Shown here piece by piece: positions 25,828 to 33,779 of a DNA stretch of 37,472 bases. Location of the stretch: NCBI GenBank assembly GCA_965247705.1, contig CBDFHV010000048.1:1-37472 (forward strand), read 5' to 3'. Made by a program: the position numbers and the translations under genes. The stretch comes from CBDFHV01 sp965247705. Lineage in GTDB: Bacteria > Pseudomonadota > Alphaproteobacteria > Rhodospirillales > CAMCUA01. The notes under the pieces were generated by a model, which was given only the letters and a program-made list of their open reading frames with translations, ran no database searches and had not been told where the DNA came from. Within the stretch, counting starts at the first letter, position 1, and the number at the start of each line of letters is the position of its first letter.

Positions 25828-26982
25828 TCACCCTTTTCCCGCCGCATGCTCGCGGGCAAGCTGGCGGGCGATGATGATGCGCTGGATCTGGCTGGTGCCT
25901 TCGTAGATCTGGGTCAGCTTGATGTCCCGGAACAGGCGCTCGACCCGGTATTCCTGGGAATAGCCGTTGCCACCGTGGATCTGCACGGCGTTGGTGATGT
26001 GGTGCATGGCCCGGTCGGTGGTGAACAGCTTGAGCTGGGCCGCCTCCTTGACGATCGGGTGGCCGGCGTCCAGCAGCCGGGCGGCGTTGTGGATCATCAG
26101 CCGTGCCGCCGCGATGTCGGTGGACATGTCGGCGAGCATGAACTGCACCGCCTGGAACTCGAAGATGGGCTGGCCGAACTGGCGCCGCTCGTGAGCGTAG
26201 TCGAGGGCGTCCTCGAAGGCCCCTTGGCAGATGCCCAGCGCCATGGCCGCCATCAGCACGCGGCTGACGTTGAAGTTGTTCATCGCCATCTTGAAAGCGC
26301 CGTTCTCCGGCCCGATGCGATCCTCGACCGGGACCCGGCAGTCCGCGAAGGCCAGTTGACAGGTGGCCAGCCCGTGCATGCCGAGGAGCTTCTCCTTGCG
26401 GCCCCGCGTGAGGCCCGGATTGTCGCCGTGGACCATGAAGCAGCTAAGTCCCCGGTGGCCGGCATCGGGATCGGTCTTCGCCATCACGATGATAAGATCG
26501 GCCACCAGGCCCAGGCTGACCCAGGCCTTGGTGCCGTTAATCACGTAGTGATCGCCGTCGCGCACGGCGGTGGTACGGATCCCGGCCACGTCGGAGCCGT
26601 GGTCGGGCTCGCTGGTGGCGCTTGCCGGGACGAGGCTGCCGTCGATGATTCCCGGCAGGAGGGCCCGGTGGCGATCGTCGCCGTGCTGGTGCAGGAACAT
26701 CGCGGTCTCCACGGGTACGGCGAAGATGTTGCCGACGCTGCCCGAACATCGGGCCAGTTCCTCCATCGCCAGCACCATGGAGAGGGTGTCGAGGCCGCTG
26801 CCCCCGGCGTCCTCCGGCAGGGTGCCGGCAAAGAGGCCGAGGCCCGCCATGTCTCCATAGAGGGTCTCCGGAAAGGCATCGTCCCGGTCGATGGCGGCGG
26901 CGGCCGGAAGCACGGCCGCCTCGGCGAAGCGGCGGACGCTGTCGCGGATCATGCGCTGGGTGTCGGTGAGGAAAGGATCCAA
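25828..26982 (-). CDS. Acyl-CoA dehydrogenase
   Basis: A 384-residue FAD-dependent flavoprotein. The start is TTG at 26982, with AGGGAG 7 bases upstream; no ATG or GTG near the N-terminus is better. It shows the family order: N-terminal helices (MIRDSVRRFAEAAVLPAAAA), SATSEPDHGSDVAGIRTTAV in the FAD-binding strand, YVINGTKAWVSLGLVADLII, GHRGLSCFMV, and the C-terminal bundle with YAHERRQFGQPIFEFQAVQF, QIHGGNGYSQEYRVERLFRD and the catalytic base Glu361 in TQIYEGTSQIQRI. Chain-length preference cannot be judged. It is divergent from the cupin gene 87 bases away. Confidence 0.93.
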   Translation of the reverse strand: MDPFLTDTQRMIRDSVRRFAEAAVLPAAAAIDRDDAFPETLYGDMAGLGLFAGTLPEDAGGSGLDTLSMVLAMEELARCSGSVGNIFAVPVETAMFLHQHGDDRHRALLPGIIDGSLVPASATSEPDHGSDVAGIRTTAVRDGDHYVINGTKAWVSLGLVADLIIVMAKTDPDAGHRGLSCFMVHGDNPGLTRGRKEKLLGMHGLATCQLAFADCRVPVEDRIGPENGAFKMAMNNFNVSRVLMAAMALGICQGAFEDALDYAHERRQFGQPIFEFQAVQFMLADMSTDIAAARLMIHNAARLLDAGHPIVKEAAQLKLFTTDRAMHHITNAVQIHGGNGYSQEYRVERLFRDIKLTQIYEGTSQIQRIIIARQLAREHAAGKG

Positions 26983-27068
26983 TGGCGCGCTCCCTAAAGG
27001 CCGCCTGTAGCACGGCGGTGGCTCCTGGGCTAGGCTGAGAGATCCATCATCGGGAGGGAGTTGCCCGC

Positions 27069-27566
27069 ATGAACCCAGCCGACGCAACCCATCGCAAGGC
27101 CGTGGTCCTGCAACCGGACGACGGTCCGTCCTACTGGCAACCGGTCCCCGCCAGCGGCTATGCCCAGGTCAAGGTCAGCCCCAGCGCCACCGGCCACGAG
27201 GGCTTTTCCATGGGTTTCCAGACGGTGGCGCCCGGGGGCCGAATCCGCGCCCACTGCCACGACCAGCAGGTGGAAGTGCAGGTGTGCTTCCGCGGCGAGG
27301 GCCACGTGGTTGTGGACGGCGAGACCCATCCCTTCGTCCCCGGCACCACCTGTTTCCTGGGCACCGACGTGGTCCACGAGATCGTCAACGACACGGCGGA
27401 AGACCTGGTCTGCCTGTGGATTATTGCCCCCCACGGCCTGGAGGACTTTTTCGCCGCCATCGGACGGCCGCGCACCCCCGGAGAAGTCGCCCCGCTGCCC
27501 TTCGAGCGTCCCGCCGATGCTGTGGAGACAGAGCGCCAGCTGGGGCTGCACGCCCGGGCTGGTTAA
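27069..27566 (+). CDS. Cupin-domain protein
   Basis: A 165-residue single-domain cupin, with ATG preceded by GGGAGGGAG. The metal-binding motif 1 is RAHCHDQQVEVQVCFRGEGH (His-x-His and Glu) and motif 2 is TCFLGTDVVHEIVND (His). The N-terminal strands are YAQVKVSPSATGHEGFSMGF. Cupins of this sort bind Fe, Mn or Ni and act as isomerases, dioxygenases or regulators; none can be assigned here. Its divergent position to the acyl-CoA dehydrogenase suggests a shared regulatory region. Confidence 0.85.
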   Translation: MNPADATHRKAVVLQPDDGPSYWQPVPASGYAQVKVSPSATGHEGFSMGFQTVAPGGRIRAHCHDQQVEVQVCFRGEGHVVVDGETHPFVPGTTCFLGTDVVHEIVNDTAEDLVCLWIIAPHGLEDFFAAIGRPRTPGEVAPLPFERPADAVETERQLGLHARAG

Positions 27567-27647
27567 ACCCGGAATCCTCGAATGGGGTACTCGGGGTCCA
27601 AACCGCCCGTCCGGCCACGCCGCGGCGATCGCGACCTCAGCCGTGGC

Positions 27648-28676
27648 TCAAGCCGCGTCGTCGAGGCGATAGACCCGTGACGCCGTATCGTGGAAAAGTT
27701 TGGCCTTTTCGTCGGCCGAGCAGCCGGCTGTGATGCGCTTGAACGAGTTCCAAAGCACGTTGTAGCTGCACGAGATCTTTTCGACCGGAAAGTTCGATTC
27801 GAACATGCACCTGTCGGCGCCAAAGCGCTCGAGACAGTGCTCGTAATAGGGCGCCGTCGCCTCGACCAACTCCTGGGAGGTCGGCGGCCGCTCCCGCTCG
27901 TGCCAACCGAAGCCGTTGATTGGCAGGTTGATGCCGCCGAGCTTGGCGACGACATTCGGACACGTGGCCAGCTCGGCGATATCGAGACGCCATTGTGCCA
28001 GGATTTCCGACCGCCGGCCGGCATAGGGACCGATCCCGAGCGGGCTGCCGAAATGGTTGAGCACGATGGAGGTGTCTGGAAAGGTGCGGGCGAGATCGGT
28101 GAGCTCCGCGATCTGGGTGTGATAGAGCCAGCCCTCGAAGCTGAGATTGCGCGGTGACAGCGCCGCAAAGCCCTGCCGAAACCGTGCGTCCATCAACAGG
28201 CCCTTGGGAATCTTGCGTTTCACAATTTTTTTCACCTCATCATTGGGATCCCAGACGGCGAAGTGACGAATGCCTCGGAAGCGCCCGCCGCCCGCGGCGA
28301 TATGGGCGTCCAATACGGCGGCCACGGAATCGCCCGCGGTCAGATCTGCGTGTCCGACGATGCCTGCGGCAACGCGGGCGCTGCCGTAGAGTCCCGAAGC
28401 GCTCATCGCCGCGATGCCGTTGACGAACTCGGTTTCGCCCACCGGTCTGAAAGCCTCCGGGCCGTGGGCGCGATACATGACGAAGCATTCGACGAAGACG
28501 GTCGAGACCACGTTGTGACCGCTGCCGATATCTTCGAGGAACTCGTCCAGCAAATAGCGAGGGGCGACATGGTGCCATTGCGCGTCCCAAAGATGATGGT
28601 GGGGATCGCAGATCGGCAGATCCGGCTCCAGGGTCTCTTCCTGGGTGAGCGAAAGCCAGTCATCGTTGAGCGCCAT
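27648..28676 (-). CDS. Amidohydrolase family protein (TIM-barrel, Amidohydro_2 type)
   Basis: About 342 residues from the ATG at 28676 (MALNDDWLSLTQEETLEPDL); an ATG at 28706 is a second choice. The metal site begins with PICDPHHHLWDAQWHHVAPR (His-x-His). Later ligands or catalytic residues are VSTVFVECFVMY, GGGRFRGIRHFAVWDPNDEV, DTSIVLNHFGSPLGIG and the late Asp/Glu segment CLERFGADRCMFESNFPVEK, where a family Asp is usual and SNFP is typical. Related enzymes are lactonases and decarboxylases of aromatic or sugar acids. The frame stays open upstream through IS1380-derived DNA, so the native promoter region has been overwritten or displaced. Confidence 0.85.
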   Translation of the reverse strand: MALNDDWLSLTQEETLEPDLPICDPHHHLWDAQWHHVAPRYLLDEFLEDIGSGHNVVSTVFVECFVMYRAHGPEAFRPVGETEFVNGIAAMSASGLYGSARVAAGIVGHADLTAGDSVAAVLDAHIAAGGGRFRGIRHFAVWDPNDEVKKIVKRKIPKGLLMDARFRQGFAALSPRNLSFEGWLYHTQIAELTDLARTFPDTSIVLNHFGSPLGIGPYAGRRSEILAQWRLDIAELATCPNVVAKLGGINLPINGFGWHERERPPTSQELVEATAPYYEHCLERFGADRCMFESNFPVEKISCSYNVLWNSFKRITAGCSADEKAKLFHDTASRVYRLDDAA

Positions 28677-28759
28677 GTCGTTTCCATTCAGCCGGGATTT
28701 CCCCATTGAACACCATCCAGTGCGTTGATCGTGTCTCGGAATCGCTGGCGGTGCAATGA

Positions 28760-28955
28760 GGTTGCGTCTGGCGGTCGCCAGGACATCGCCCACGAGGGCG
28801 GTGAGGCCAAGGGTGTCATCGAGTTCCCGATCAGCGAGCAGACCGGCGTCGGACGTGACTCGTGAACCGTGGAACTCCAGCTTCAAGCGACGGTCGAAAA
28901 AGGCCGCAGGGCCCGCTGAGCCGATTCACCTGCCGGGCTCCCCATGCGATCCGCC
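28760..28955 (-). pseudogene. IS1380-family transposase, N-terminal remnant
   Basis: Read on the minus strand, the DNA encodes FFDRRLKLEFHGSRVTSDAG, then LLADRELDDTLGLTALVGDV, which matches the conserved N-terminus of IS1380 transposases (normally about 430-460 residues). After about 45 residues the similarity stops and the frame runs on into the amidohydrolase gene. No start codon or catalytic domain remains. It is a relic, and it lies exactly where the amidohydrolase promoter should be. Confidence 0.75.
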
Positions 28956-28956
28956 C

Positions 28957-29001
28957 TCCATCTGGTCTAAGCCTATGATTCCTATCATAGAATCAGATGG
29001 A
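28957..29001. repeat. Nested palindrome next to the IS1380 remnant
   Basis: The outer arms TCCATCTG (28957-28964) and CAGATGGA (28994-29001) enclose the inner arms CTATGAT (28973-28979) and ATCATAG (28984-28990) around a TCCT loop. Both pairs are perfect. It probably belongs to the IS1380 end or its promoter, or is an operator left at the breakpoint. Confidence 0.55.
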
Positions 29002-29124
29002 ACGCGCATCAGATAGATGGGTCACCTGGGAAATGCGGGTTAAAGCAGGGCCGGGTCAACTGGAAGCGTACGGGACGATCCAGCGACCCGGCAAGTCTGT
29101 TGCAACAATCCGCAAAGGTGGGCG

Positions 29125-30102
29125 TTATGGCATCAAGCGGTCGGGAATCTTCTGGCCGATCTCCTTGAAGTACCGCACGGCGCCCGGGTGCAGCGGGATC
29201 GCCCCCTCCTTCATGGTCAGTTCGACAGGATCCGTCGCGCCGGCCGCCTTGAACACCTTGGCAATGTCGTCGCGCCGCTCGATGGCGACCTTGGTCAGCC
29301 AGTAGGCCGCGTCGTCGGGCATGTCGGCGTTGGCCGAAGCGCCGGGCAGGAAGGCCCAGCTGTTCTGATCCTTCGGCATATTGGCCAGTTTCGCCGGCAA
29401 CACCAGGTGGGGCAGGGACGGGAAGTCCTTCTTCAGCGTGGCAACTTCCGCGTCGCTGAAGCCGATGATGCGGATCGGACGGGTGGTCTGGATGTCGAGG
29501 AAGGTGGCGTCCAGCCGAAATCCGGGCAGCCCCTTGGAATAGCCGATGATCTCGCCGTTTTTGGTCGCCGCCACCAGATCCGGCATGGCCCCCTGGTAGT
29601 AGTCTGGCTCAATACCCAGGACTTGCATGATCTGCATGGTCGCCTTCTGGGAACCGCTGCCCCGGTGGCCCGGGCTCCACTTCTTGTCCTTCAGGTCGCC
29701 GACCGACATGACGCCGGAGGCCTCGGTCACCATGAAGGCCTGCGGGGCGACCATGAACAGGTTGAGCAGGCGCTGCTGCTTCTGCGGATTTGTCTTCCAG
29801 ATGCCGCTGGAGCCGTTGTAGGCCTCGAAGAGGGGTCGCATGGCGATCAGGCCGGCATTGAGCTGATTTTTGCTCATGCGGGCGATGTTTTCCTCGATGC
29901 CGCCGGTCTCGGACACGGTGATGCGCACCGGGGCGTTCATCTCGGTGGCGAACTTGCTGATCGTGGCGTAGTAGGAGAAGAAACTCGACCGGGCGCTGGT
30001 CGTGCCGATGGTCACGTCGACCTTCTGGGCCATGGCGGCCGAGGCCTCGAACAGCAAGACGCTGGCGGCGGCGAGGCCCAGGGCCGTTGCAGTGCGCTTC
30101 AT
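29125..30102 (-). CDS. TAXI-family TRAP transporter solute-binding protein
   Basis: A 325-residue periplasmic binding protein; the ATG at 30102 follows GGGAGAATACGGAA. The signal peptide is MKRTATALGLAAASVLLFEA followed by SAAMA-Q. The mature part starts VDVTIGTTSARSSFFSYYAT, with SETGGIEENIARM, LNAGLIAMRPLFEAYNG, KKWSPGHRGSGSQKATMQIM and PDLVAATKNGEIIGYSKGLP, all features of TAXI proteins that deliver organic acids to a fused TRAP permease. Permease genes are not adjacent, so this is an orphan or was separated by the rearrangement on its 3' side. Confidence 0.88.
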   Translation of the reverse strand: MKRTATALGLAAASVLLFEASAAMAQKVDVTIGTTSARSSFFSYYATISKFATEMNAPVRITVSETGGIEENIARMSKNQLNAGLIAMRPLFEAYNGSSGIWKTNPQKQQRLLNLFMVAPQAFMVTEASGVMSVGDLKDKKWSPGHRGSGSQKATMQIMQVLGIEPDYYQGAMPDLVAATKNGEIIGYSKGLPGFRLDATFLDIQTTRPIRIIGFSDAEVATLKKDFPSLPHLVLPAKLANMPKDQNSWAFLPGASANADMPDDAAYWLTKVAIERRDDIAKVFKAAGATDPVELTMKEGAIPLHPGAVRYFKEIGQKIPDRLMP

Positions 30103-30384
30103 TTCCGTATTCTCCCTTGTGGAAATCCCTGTTGGAAACGGCACCGTTCAGACACGGCGCCGGAGCGGCTCCGATGCAGCCGTTCAACCGCGAGCGTAGT
30201 GCCGTCCCCCCTGCCAAGTCAACGTGGGCCCCGGTTTTCGAAATGGACGGCGGTTGCGCGTGGGCCTCGGCGGACGCCGCCCTTGCTCTGTTGGGCCGAG
30301 GTGATCAGTATTGGTGGGTTCCGGCACCCTTGCGACGGGCCAATCTTTTATCTTTCCAGAATGGCAAATTATCGGGCGGGCAAC

Positions 30385-30681
30385 ATGGACCTGAAAGCTT
30401 TCAAGAACTCGGTGCGCCAGGACCTGCCGCCGCCGGGCCTCAGCCTCGCCCTTCAGGCGCTGTGGCAACAAGCCCGGGGCGACTGGGACCAAGCCCACAA
30501 GCTGGCCCAGGCCCAGACCGATCGAAACGGCGCCTGGGCGCATGCCTTCCTGCATCGGGTCGAGGGCGACAAGAACAATGCCGACCATTGGTACCGCCGC
30601 GCGGGCCGGCCCCATTCAAGCGCCCCGCTGAGCCAGGAATGGGATGACATCGCGACCGAACTGTTGGCTGCCGAGGCGTGA
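30385..30681 (+). CDS. Small conserved protein of unknown function
   Basis: A 98-residue protein, starting MDLKAFKNSVRQDLPPPGLS; an ATG eight codons upstream (30361) lacks a ribosome site. It has LQALWQQARGDWDQAHKLAQ, GAWAHAFLHRVEGDKNNADH and WYRRAGRPHSSAPLSQEWDD. I recognise this as a widespread, uncharacterised protein of alphaproteobacteria and others with TPR-like helical pairs (W-x3-A-x-GDWDxAH). It is cytosolic, with no signal peptide. It converges with the TPR gene, 18 bases away. Confidence 0.8.
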   Translation: MDLKAFKNSVRQDLPPPGLSLALQALWQQARGDWDQAHKLAQAQTDRNGAWAHAFLHRVEGDKNNADHWYRRAGRPHSSAPLSQEWDDIATELLAAEA

Positions 30682-30699
30682 CGATCCGAATTGGCGCCC

Positions 30700-31284
30700 C
30701 TATAGCCAGCGATCGCGAATATCCTCCAGCGCCCGATTGGCCGGCGCATAGTCGGGATCGTATTCGAGCGCGCGCTCGAACAGATGCTTGGCTTCCGCCA
30801 CCTCGCCCCGCTCCAGCAGGATCTTTCCAAGATTGAAGTTGGGGAACTGGTAGCAGCAGTAGCGCCCGGCGCGGATGGCCTTGCGCAGCCAGGGAATGGC
30901 TTCGTCCTCGCGGCCGAGCTCGATCAGATAGGCGCCGATGTCGTTGTAGGGATTGCCGAAGTCGGGGTCGACGGCGATTGCCTTCTCGCATTCGGCGATT
31001 GCCCCATCGAGCTGTCCCATATGGGACAGGGACCAGCCCAGAAACGTGTGCCCTTCCGCCGTCGGGCGGTCCGCGATCGAGCGGCGAAACATCGCAACTG
31101 CCTGTTCGTAGGCGCCAAACAAATGCAGCAGGTAGCCCTGCCGCCACAACAGCTCGGCGCGATCGGCGGGCGGCTCGTCCCATTGCGCTCCTGCGCGCCC
31201 GGTGTGGCCGGCGACAACGAGAAACACCCCGACGACGACGCAGGCGCGCACGAGTGGACGTCGTGTGAAACCGCGTAACGCCAT
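30700..31284 (-). CDS. Exported TPR-repeat protein
   Basis: A 194-residue protein with a signal peptide (RRPLVRACVVVGVFLVVAGH, then GRAGAQW) and tandem TPR motifs: AELLWRQGYLLHLFGAYEQA, AEGHTFLGWSLSHMGQLDGA, GNPYNDIGAYLIELGREDEA, PNFNLGKILLERGEVAEAKH and ALEYDPDYAPANRALEDIR. The ATG at 31284 is chosen because it begins the signal peptide; an upstream in-frame extension of 20 codons is unlikely. TPR proteins of the periplasm act as scaffolds, and the partner is not evident from neighbours. Confidence 0.82.
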   Translation of the reverse strand: MALRGFTRRPLVRACVVVGVFLVVAGHTGRAGAQWDEPPADRAELLWRQGYLLHLFGAYEQAVAMFRRSIADRPTAEGHTFLGWSLSHMGQLDGAIAECEKAIAVDPDFGNPYNDIGAYLIELGREDEAIPWLRKAIRAGRYCCYQFPNFNLGKILLERGEVAEAKHLFERALEYDPDYAPANRALEDIRDRWL

Positions 31285-31726
31285 GAGTCCCAGCGTGCGC
31301 ACAGAATGCTGATCATGCTGTGCCCGAATACGGGGTGGCGTCAAGGTGTCGCGCCCATCGAATGATAGTCCTCGTACCCTCGGCGATTTCCGTTTCTGTC
31401 ATCGTCGGGGGGTAATCCGAGGCTATGGTCGGCATGTTCATTTAAACTTACCACAGAGAACACAGAGAACACAGAGAAAGAAAAAATAATAATCATTTTT
31501 TTCTTCTCTGTATAACATCTGTGTTCTCTGTGTTCTCTGTGTTCTCTGTGGTAATGCTTTCCACGTTGGCGCAGCCTCACCGTGCCCAGCCTCCCCCATC
31601 CGCCGGCCAAGAAATGACCAACGGGCAGCAAGGATACCCGGTGGCCTTGCCCCATGGCGCCTCTCTGGCGTTTGCCCCCACCAAGCCGTCACAATGGCGG
31701 CGCATGCCGCGTGGAGACCGACTCCG
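31285..31726. other. Intergenic region with a long hairpin repeat
   Basis: A 442-bp gap between divergent genes. It contains the 9-bp-unit inverted repeat at 31448-31553 and an A/T-rich centre. The flanks look like ordinary GC-rich spacer; no RNA gene or further coding sequence is seen. Confidence 0.6.
31448..31553. repeat. Inverted arrays of a 9-bp unit (AACACAGAG)
   Basis: The left arm (from 31448, TTACCACAGAG followed by two AACACAGAG units, then AAAG and an A-run) faces the right arm, which holds three such units in reverse complement plus a diverged CTCTGTATAACAT stretch and ends GGTAA at 31553. The outer 28-29 bases of the arms are perfectly complementary, so a long stem can form on either strand. 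The ACCACAGAG-type repeat occurs in many unrelated bacterial genomes, as far as I know without a settled function. Confidence 0.85.
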
Positions 31727-32560
31727 ATGACCGATGACGAGCTGCCCCCCATACTGGCCGGCAAGCGCTACGAATCGCCCTCGGCCTTCACGCCCGAGAG
31801 CCTGCTGCGGGAGGCGCGGCGGCAGAAGTCGGCGTCGATCCAGCCGGTGCCGGCGGTTTGCCTGCTCGATCCGGACGGCGACATCGTTCGTCGCTTGCAA
31901 GCGGACGGGCGGGCGCGGCGCCATGACGGGTGGGTCTGCTATCACACCGACCTCCATGTCTTCGAAGACAGCGGCCTGACCATCGGCGTCGTCGGCTGCG
32001 CCGTTGGCGCGTCGTTCGCCGTCCTGGTGGCCGAAGAGCTGTTCGCATCGGGCTGCAAGTTGCTGATCAGTATGACGTCGTCGGGGCAACTGGTGCCCAT
32101 CCAGGCGCCGCCCTATTTCGTCCTCATCGACCGGGCGTTGCGGGACGAGGGCACCAGCTATCACTACGCGGCTCCGGCGGCCTATGCGGCCGCACCAGAA
32201 GCCCTGATCGGCGCCCTCGAAGGCGCCTTCGACGATGTGGGCGTGCCGGTGCCGCGGGGCGCCACCTGGACCACCGATGCGCCCTTTCGCGAGACCGAGG
32301 ACGCCATCGAGAGCATGCGCCGGCGGGGCCTGCTCGCCGTCGAGATGGAAGCCGCGGCGCTCTACGCCTTTGCCCGGGCGCGCGCCAAACCGGTGGTCTG
32401 CTTCGCCCACGTGACCAACCTCATGGGCCGGATCGAGGGCGACTTCGAGAAAGGCCACGCCGACGGTACCACGGATGCGCTGCGGGTGGTGGTCACGGCC
32501 GCCAAGTGCCTCGTTGGTACTGGGAGACATCTCAACCGCGTGCAAAGGACATCGGCATGA
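31727..32560 (+). CDS. Nucleoside phosphorylase-family protein
   Basis: A 277-residue protein of the PNP/UDP phosphorylase fold. It starts MTDDELPPILAGKRYESPSA. Core elements are GLTIGVVGCAVGASFAVLVA, CKLLISMTSSGQLVPIQAPP (phosphate/ribose site region), DRALRDEGTSYHYAAPA and the diagnostic GLLAVEMEAAALYAFARARA with the ribose-binding MEAAAL. Such enzymes cleave nucleosides with phosphate (or water). The base preference is uncertain. Its TGA overlaps the ATG of the next gene (ATGA), so the two are translationally coupled. Confidence 0.87.
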   Translation: MTDDELPPILAGKRYESPSAFTPESLLREARRQKSASIQPVPAVCLLDPDGDIVRRLQADGRARRHDGWVCYHTDLHVFEDSGLTIGVVGCAVGASFAVLVAEELFASGCKLLISMTSSGQLVPIQAPPYFVLIDRALRDEGTSYHYAAPAAYAAAPEALIGALEGAFDDVGVPVPRGATWTTDAPFRETEDAIESMRRRGLLAVEMEAAALYAFARARAKPVVCFAHVTNLMGRIEGDFEKGHADGTTDALRVVVTAAKCLVGTGRHLNRVQRTSA

Positions 32561-33138
32561 CAACGGAAAAAAGCGTCTTGCTGGTCGCCGACATGATCAA
32601 CGATCTGGTGAACAGCGACGGCGGCACCCCTTACAAGGCCGAACTGGCCCGCACGGGAGTGGTCGCGAACATGGCCGCCGCAATTGCCAAGGCGCGCGCG
32701 GCGTCAGTGCCGGTCATTTACATTCGTGTCGGCTTCTCTGCGGACTACCGTGAGTGTTCCACCCGGTCGAAGCTTTTTCTGGCCGCCCGGAAAGCCGAAA
32801 AATTCAAGCTTGGGACGTGGGGGACGGAGGTTCATCCGTTGCTGGCGCCCCGGGACGGCGACTTCGACATCGTGAAACACCGGGTGAGCCCCTTCTACGG
32901 CACCGCCCTGGAGCCGGTGCTTCACGCCATCGGCGCCCGCAGGCTGGTGATCGGCGGCGTGTCGACGGGGGGCGTCGTGCTGTCCGCCGCCAAGGACGGA
33001 CACGATCGCGACTTTCAGATGACCATCCTCGATGACTGCTGTTGCGCCGGCGGCGAGGCCGAGCACGGCGCCCTGATCGCCAACATGAAACGCTACGCCG
33101 ACATCACCACGTCCAAGGCGGTCGACTTCGCTGGATGA
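32557..33138 (+). CDS. Isochorismatase-fold hydrolase without the usual Cys
   Basis: A 193-residue cysteine-hydrolase-family protein. Catalytic Asp12 is in SVLLVADMINDLVNSDGG and Lys107 in IVKHRVSPFYGTALEP, as in isochorismatases and nicotinamidases. The motif normally reading G-V-x-T-N-x-C-V is GVSTGGVVLSAAKDG (134-148), with Val where the nucleophilic Cys belongs. True isochorismatases (EntB, PhzD) also lack this Cys, so a non-amidase hydrolysis is possible, as is a lost activity. The residues CCCAGG at about 161-166 are elsewhere. It is coupled to the nucleoside phosphorylase gene, so the substrate may derive from nucleosides. Confidence 0.85.
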   Translation: MTTEKSVLLVADMINDLVNSDGGTPYKAELARTGVVANMAAAIAKARAASVPVIYIRVGFSADYRECSTRSKLFLAARKAEKFKLGTWGTEVHPLLAPRDGDFDIVKHRVSPFYGTALEPVLHAIGARRLVIGGVSTGGVVLSAAKDGHDRDFQMTILDDCCCAGGEAEHGALIANMKRYADITTSKAVDFAG

Positions 33139-33218
33139 CGGCGCGAGCTGTCGGCACTGGCGCTCGCGTCGCCGCTTGTCAGGCCGCGCGACCCCGGTCT
33201 AGGGTCGGCGCACGGTTC

Positions 33219-33305
33219 GCGGGCGTGGCGAAACAGGTAGACGCTAGGGACTTAAAATCCCTCGGGCGAAAGCCCATGCCGGTTCGAGTCCGGCCGCCCG
33301 CACCA
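33219..33305 (+). tRNA. tRNA-Leu (UAA), 3' CCA encoded
   Basis: The acceptor stem GCGGGCG (33219-33225) pairs with CGCCCGC (33295-33301), followed by discriminator A and CCA. The D-loop has TGGCGAAACAGGTAGACGC, the anticodon stem GGGAC-TTAAAAT-CCCT gives anticodon TAA, a long variable arm GGGCGAAAGCCC marks a class II tRNA, and the T arm is CCGGTTCGAGTCCGG. It is followed directly by an AT-rich block and a toxin-antitoxin module, so it may have been an integration target. Confidence 0.95.
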
Positions 33306-33463
33306 CTTATAACGCATTGATTTATTGACGCATTTTTTTCGCATAAGTTTATGTTCGTAGCTATCGAACGCATAATCGTTTGAAATTAAACGCGTTTGGG
33401 TTCAGATCCGATTGCCCGCAAAACGCTCGTCAAAGACCGCCCGTCTTATCCATGCAGATAAAT

Positions 33464-33494
33464 TGACAATTTTTGTCAAATTATGCCATATAGT
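33464..33494 (+). promoter_or_regulatory. parDE promoter and palindromic operator
   Basis: TTGACAATTTTTGTCAA (33464-33480) is a perfect 6-base-arm palindrome whose first half is also a consensus -35 box. TATAGT (33489-33494), 19 bases on, is a fair -10. It lies 25 bases before the parD start; ParD/ParE complexes normally repress at such a site. Confidence 0.65.
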
Positions 33495-33518
33495 TAAGGT
33501 AAAATTGGAGACCGTAAT

Positions 33519-33779
33519 ATGGCTACGATGAACGTATCTCTACCCGACGCTATGAAAGACTGGGTTGAAGCGCAGGCGCGGTCCGGTCGCTATGGTAATG
33601 CGAGCGACTATGTTCGTGACCTCATTCGTCATGATCAGGAGCGCAAGGACAAAATCGCTCACATGCAATCGCTTGTCGATGAAGCGCTGGAAAGCGGTCT
33701 CAGCGAAAAATCCGTTGCCGATATTCTAAAACGGGCCCGCGCAGCGGCACAGGCTACACAGGGAGATCATGGCCTATAG
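33519..33779 (+). CDS. parD: ParD-like type II antitoxin
   Basis: An 86-residue antitoxin; the ATG at 33519 has GGAG 9 bases upstream. It begins MATMNVSLPDAMKDWVEAQA, a ribbon-helix-helix DNA-binding domain typical of ParD (NVSLPDAMKDWVEAQ, then RYGNASDYVRDLIRHDQERK). The C-terminal acidic and helical tail (ALESGLSEKSVADILKRARA) should wrap the toxin. It overlaps parE by 11 bases, as usual for the module. The codon use and AT content differ from the surrounding GC-rich genes, a sign of transfer. Confidence 0.92.
   Translation: MATMNVSLPDAMKDWVEAQARSGRYGNASDYVRDLIRHDQERKDKIAHMQSLVDEALESGLSEKSVADILKRARAAAQATQGDHGL

Noticed and set aside
25810..26997. 395-codon plus-strand frame opposite the acyl-CoA dehydrogenase
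   Set aside because: Antisense shadow; all family motifs are on the minus strand.
31448..31553. CRISPR array
   Set aside because: Units are 9 bp without spacers and are arranged as an inverted repeat.
31438..31764. Minus-strand frames through the 9-bp repeat encoding REHREHREH-type peptides
   Set aside because: Direct translation of the repeat; no start site or conservation expected.
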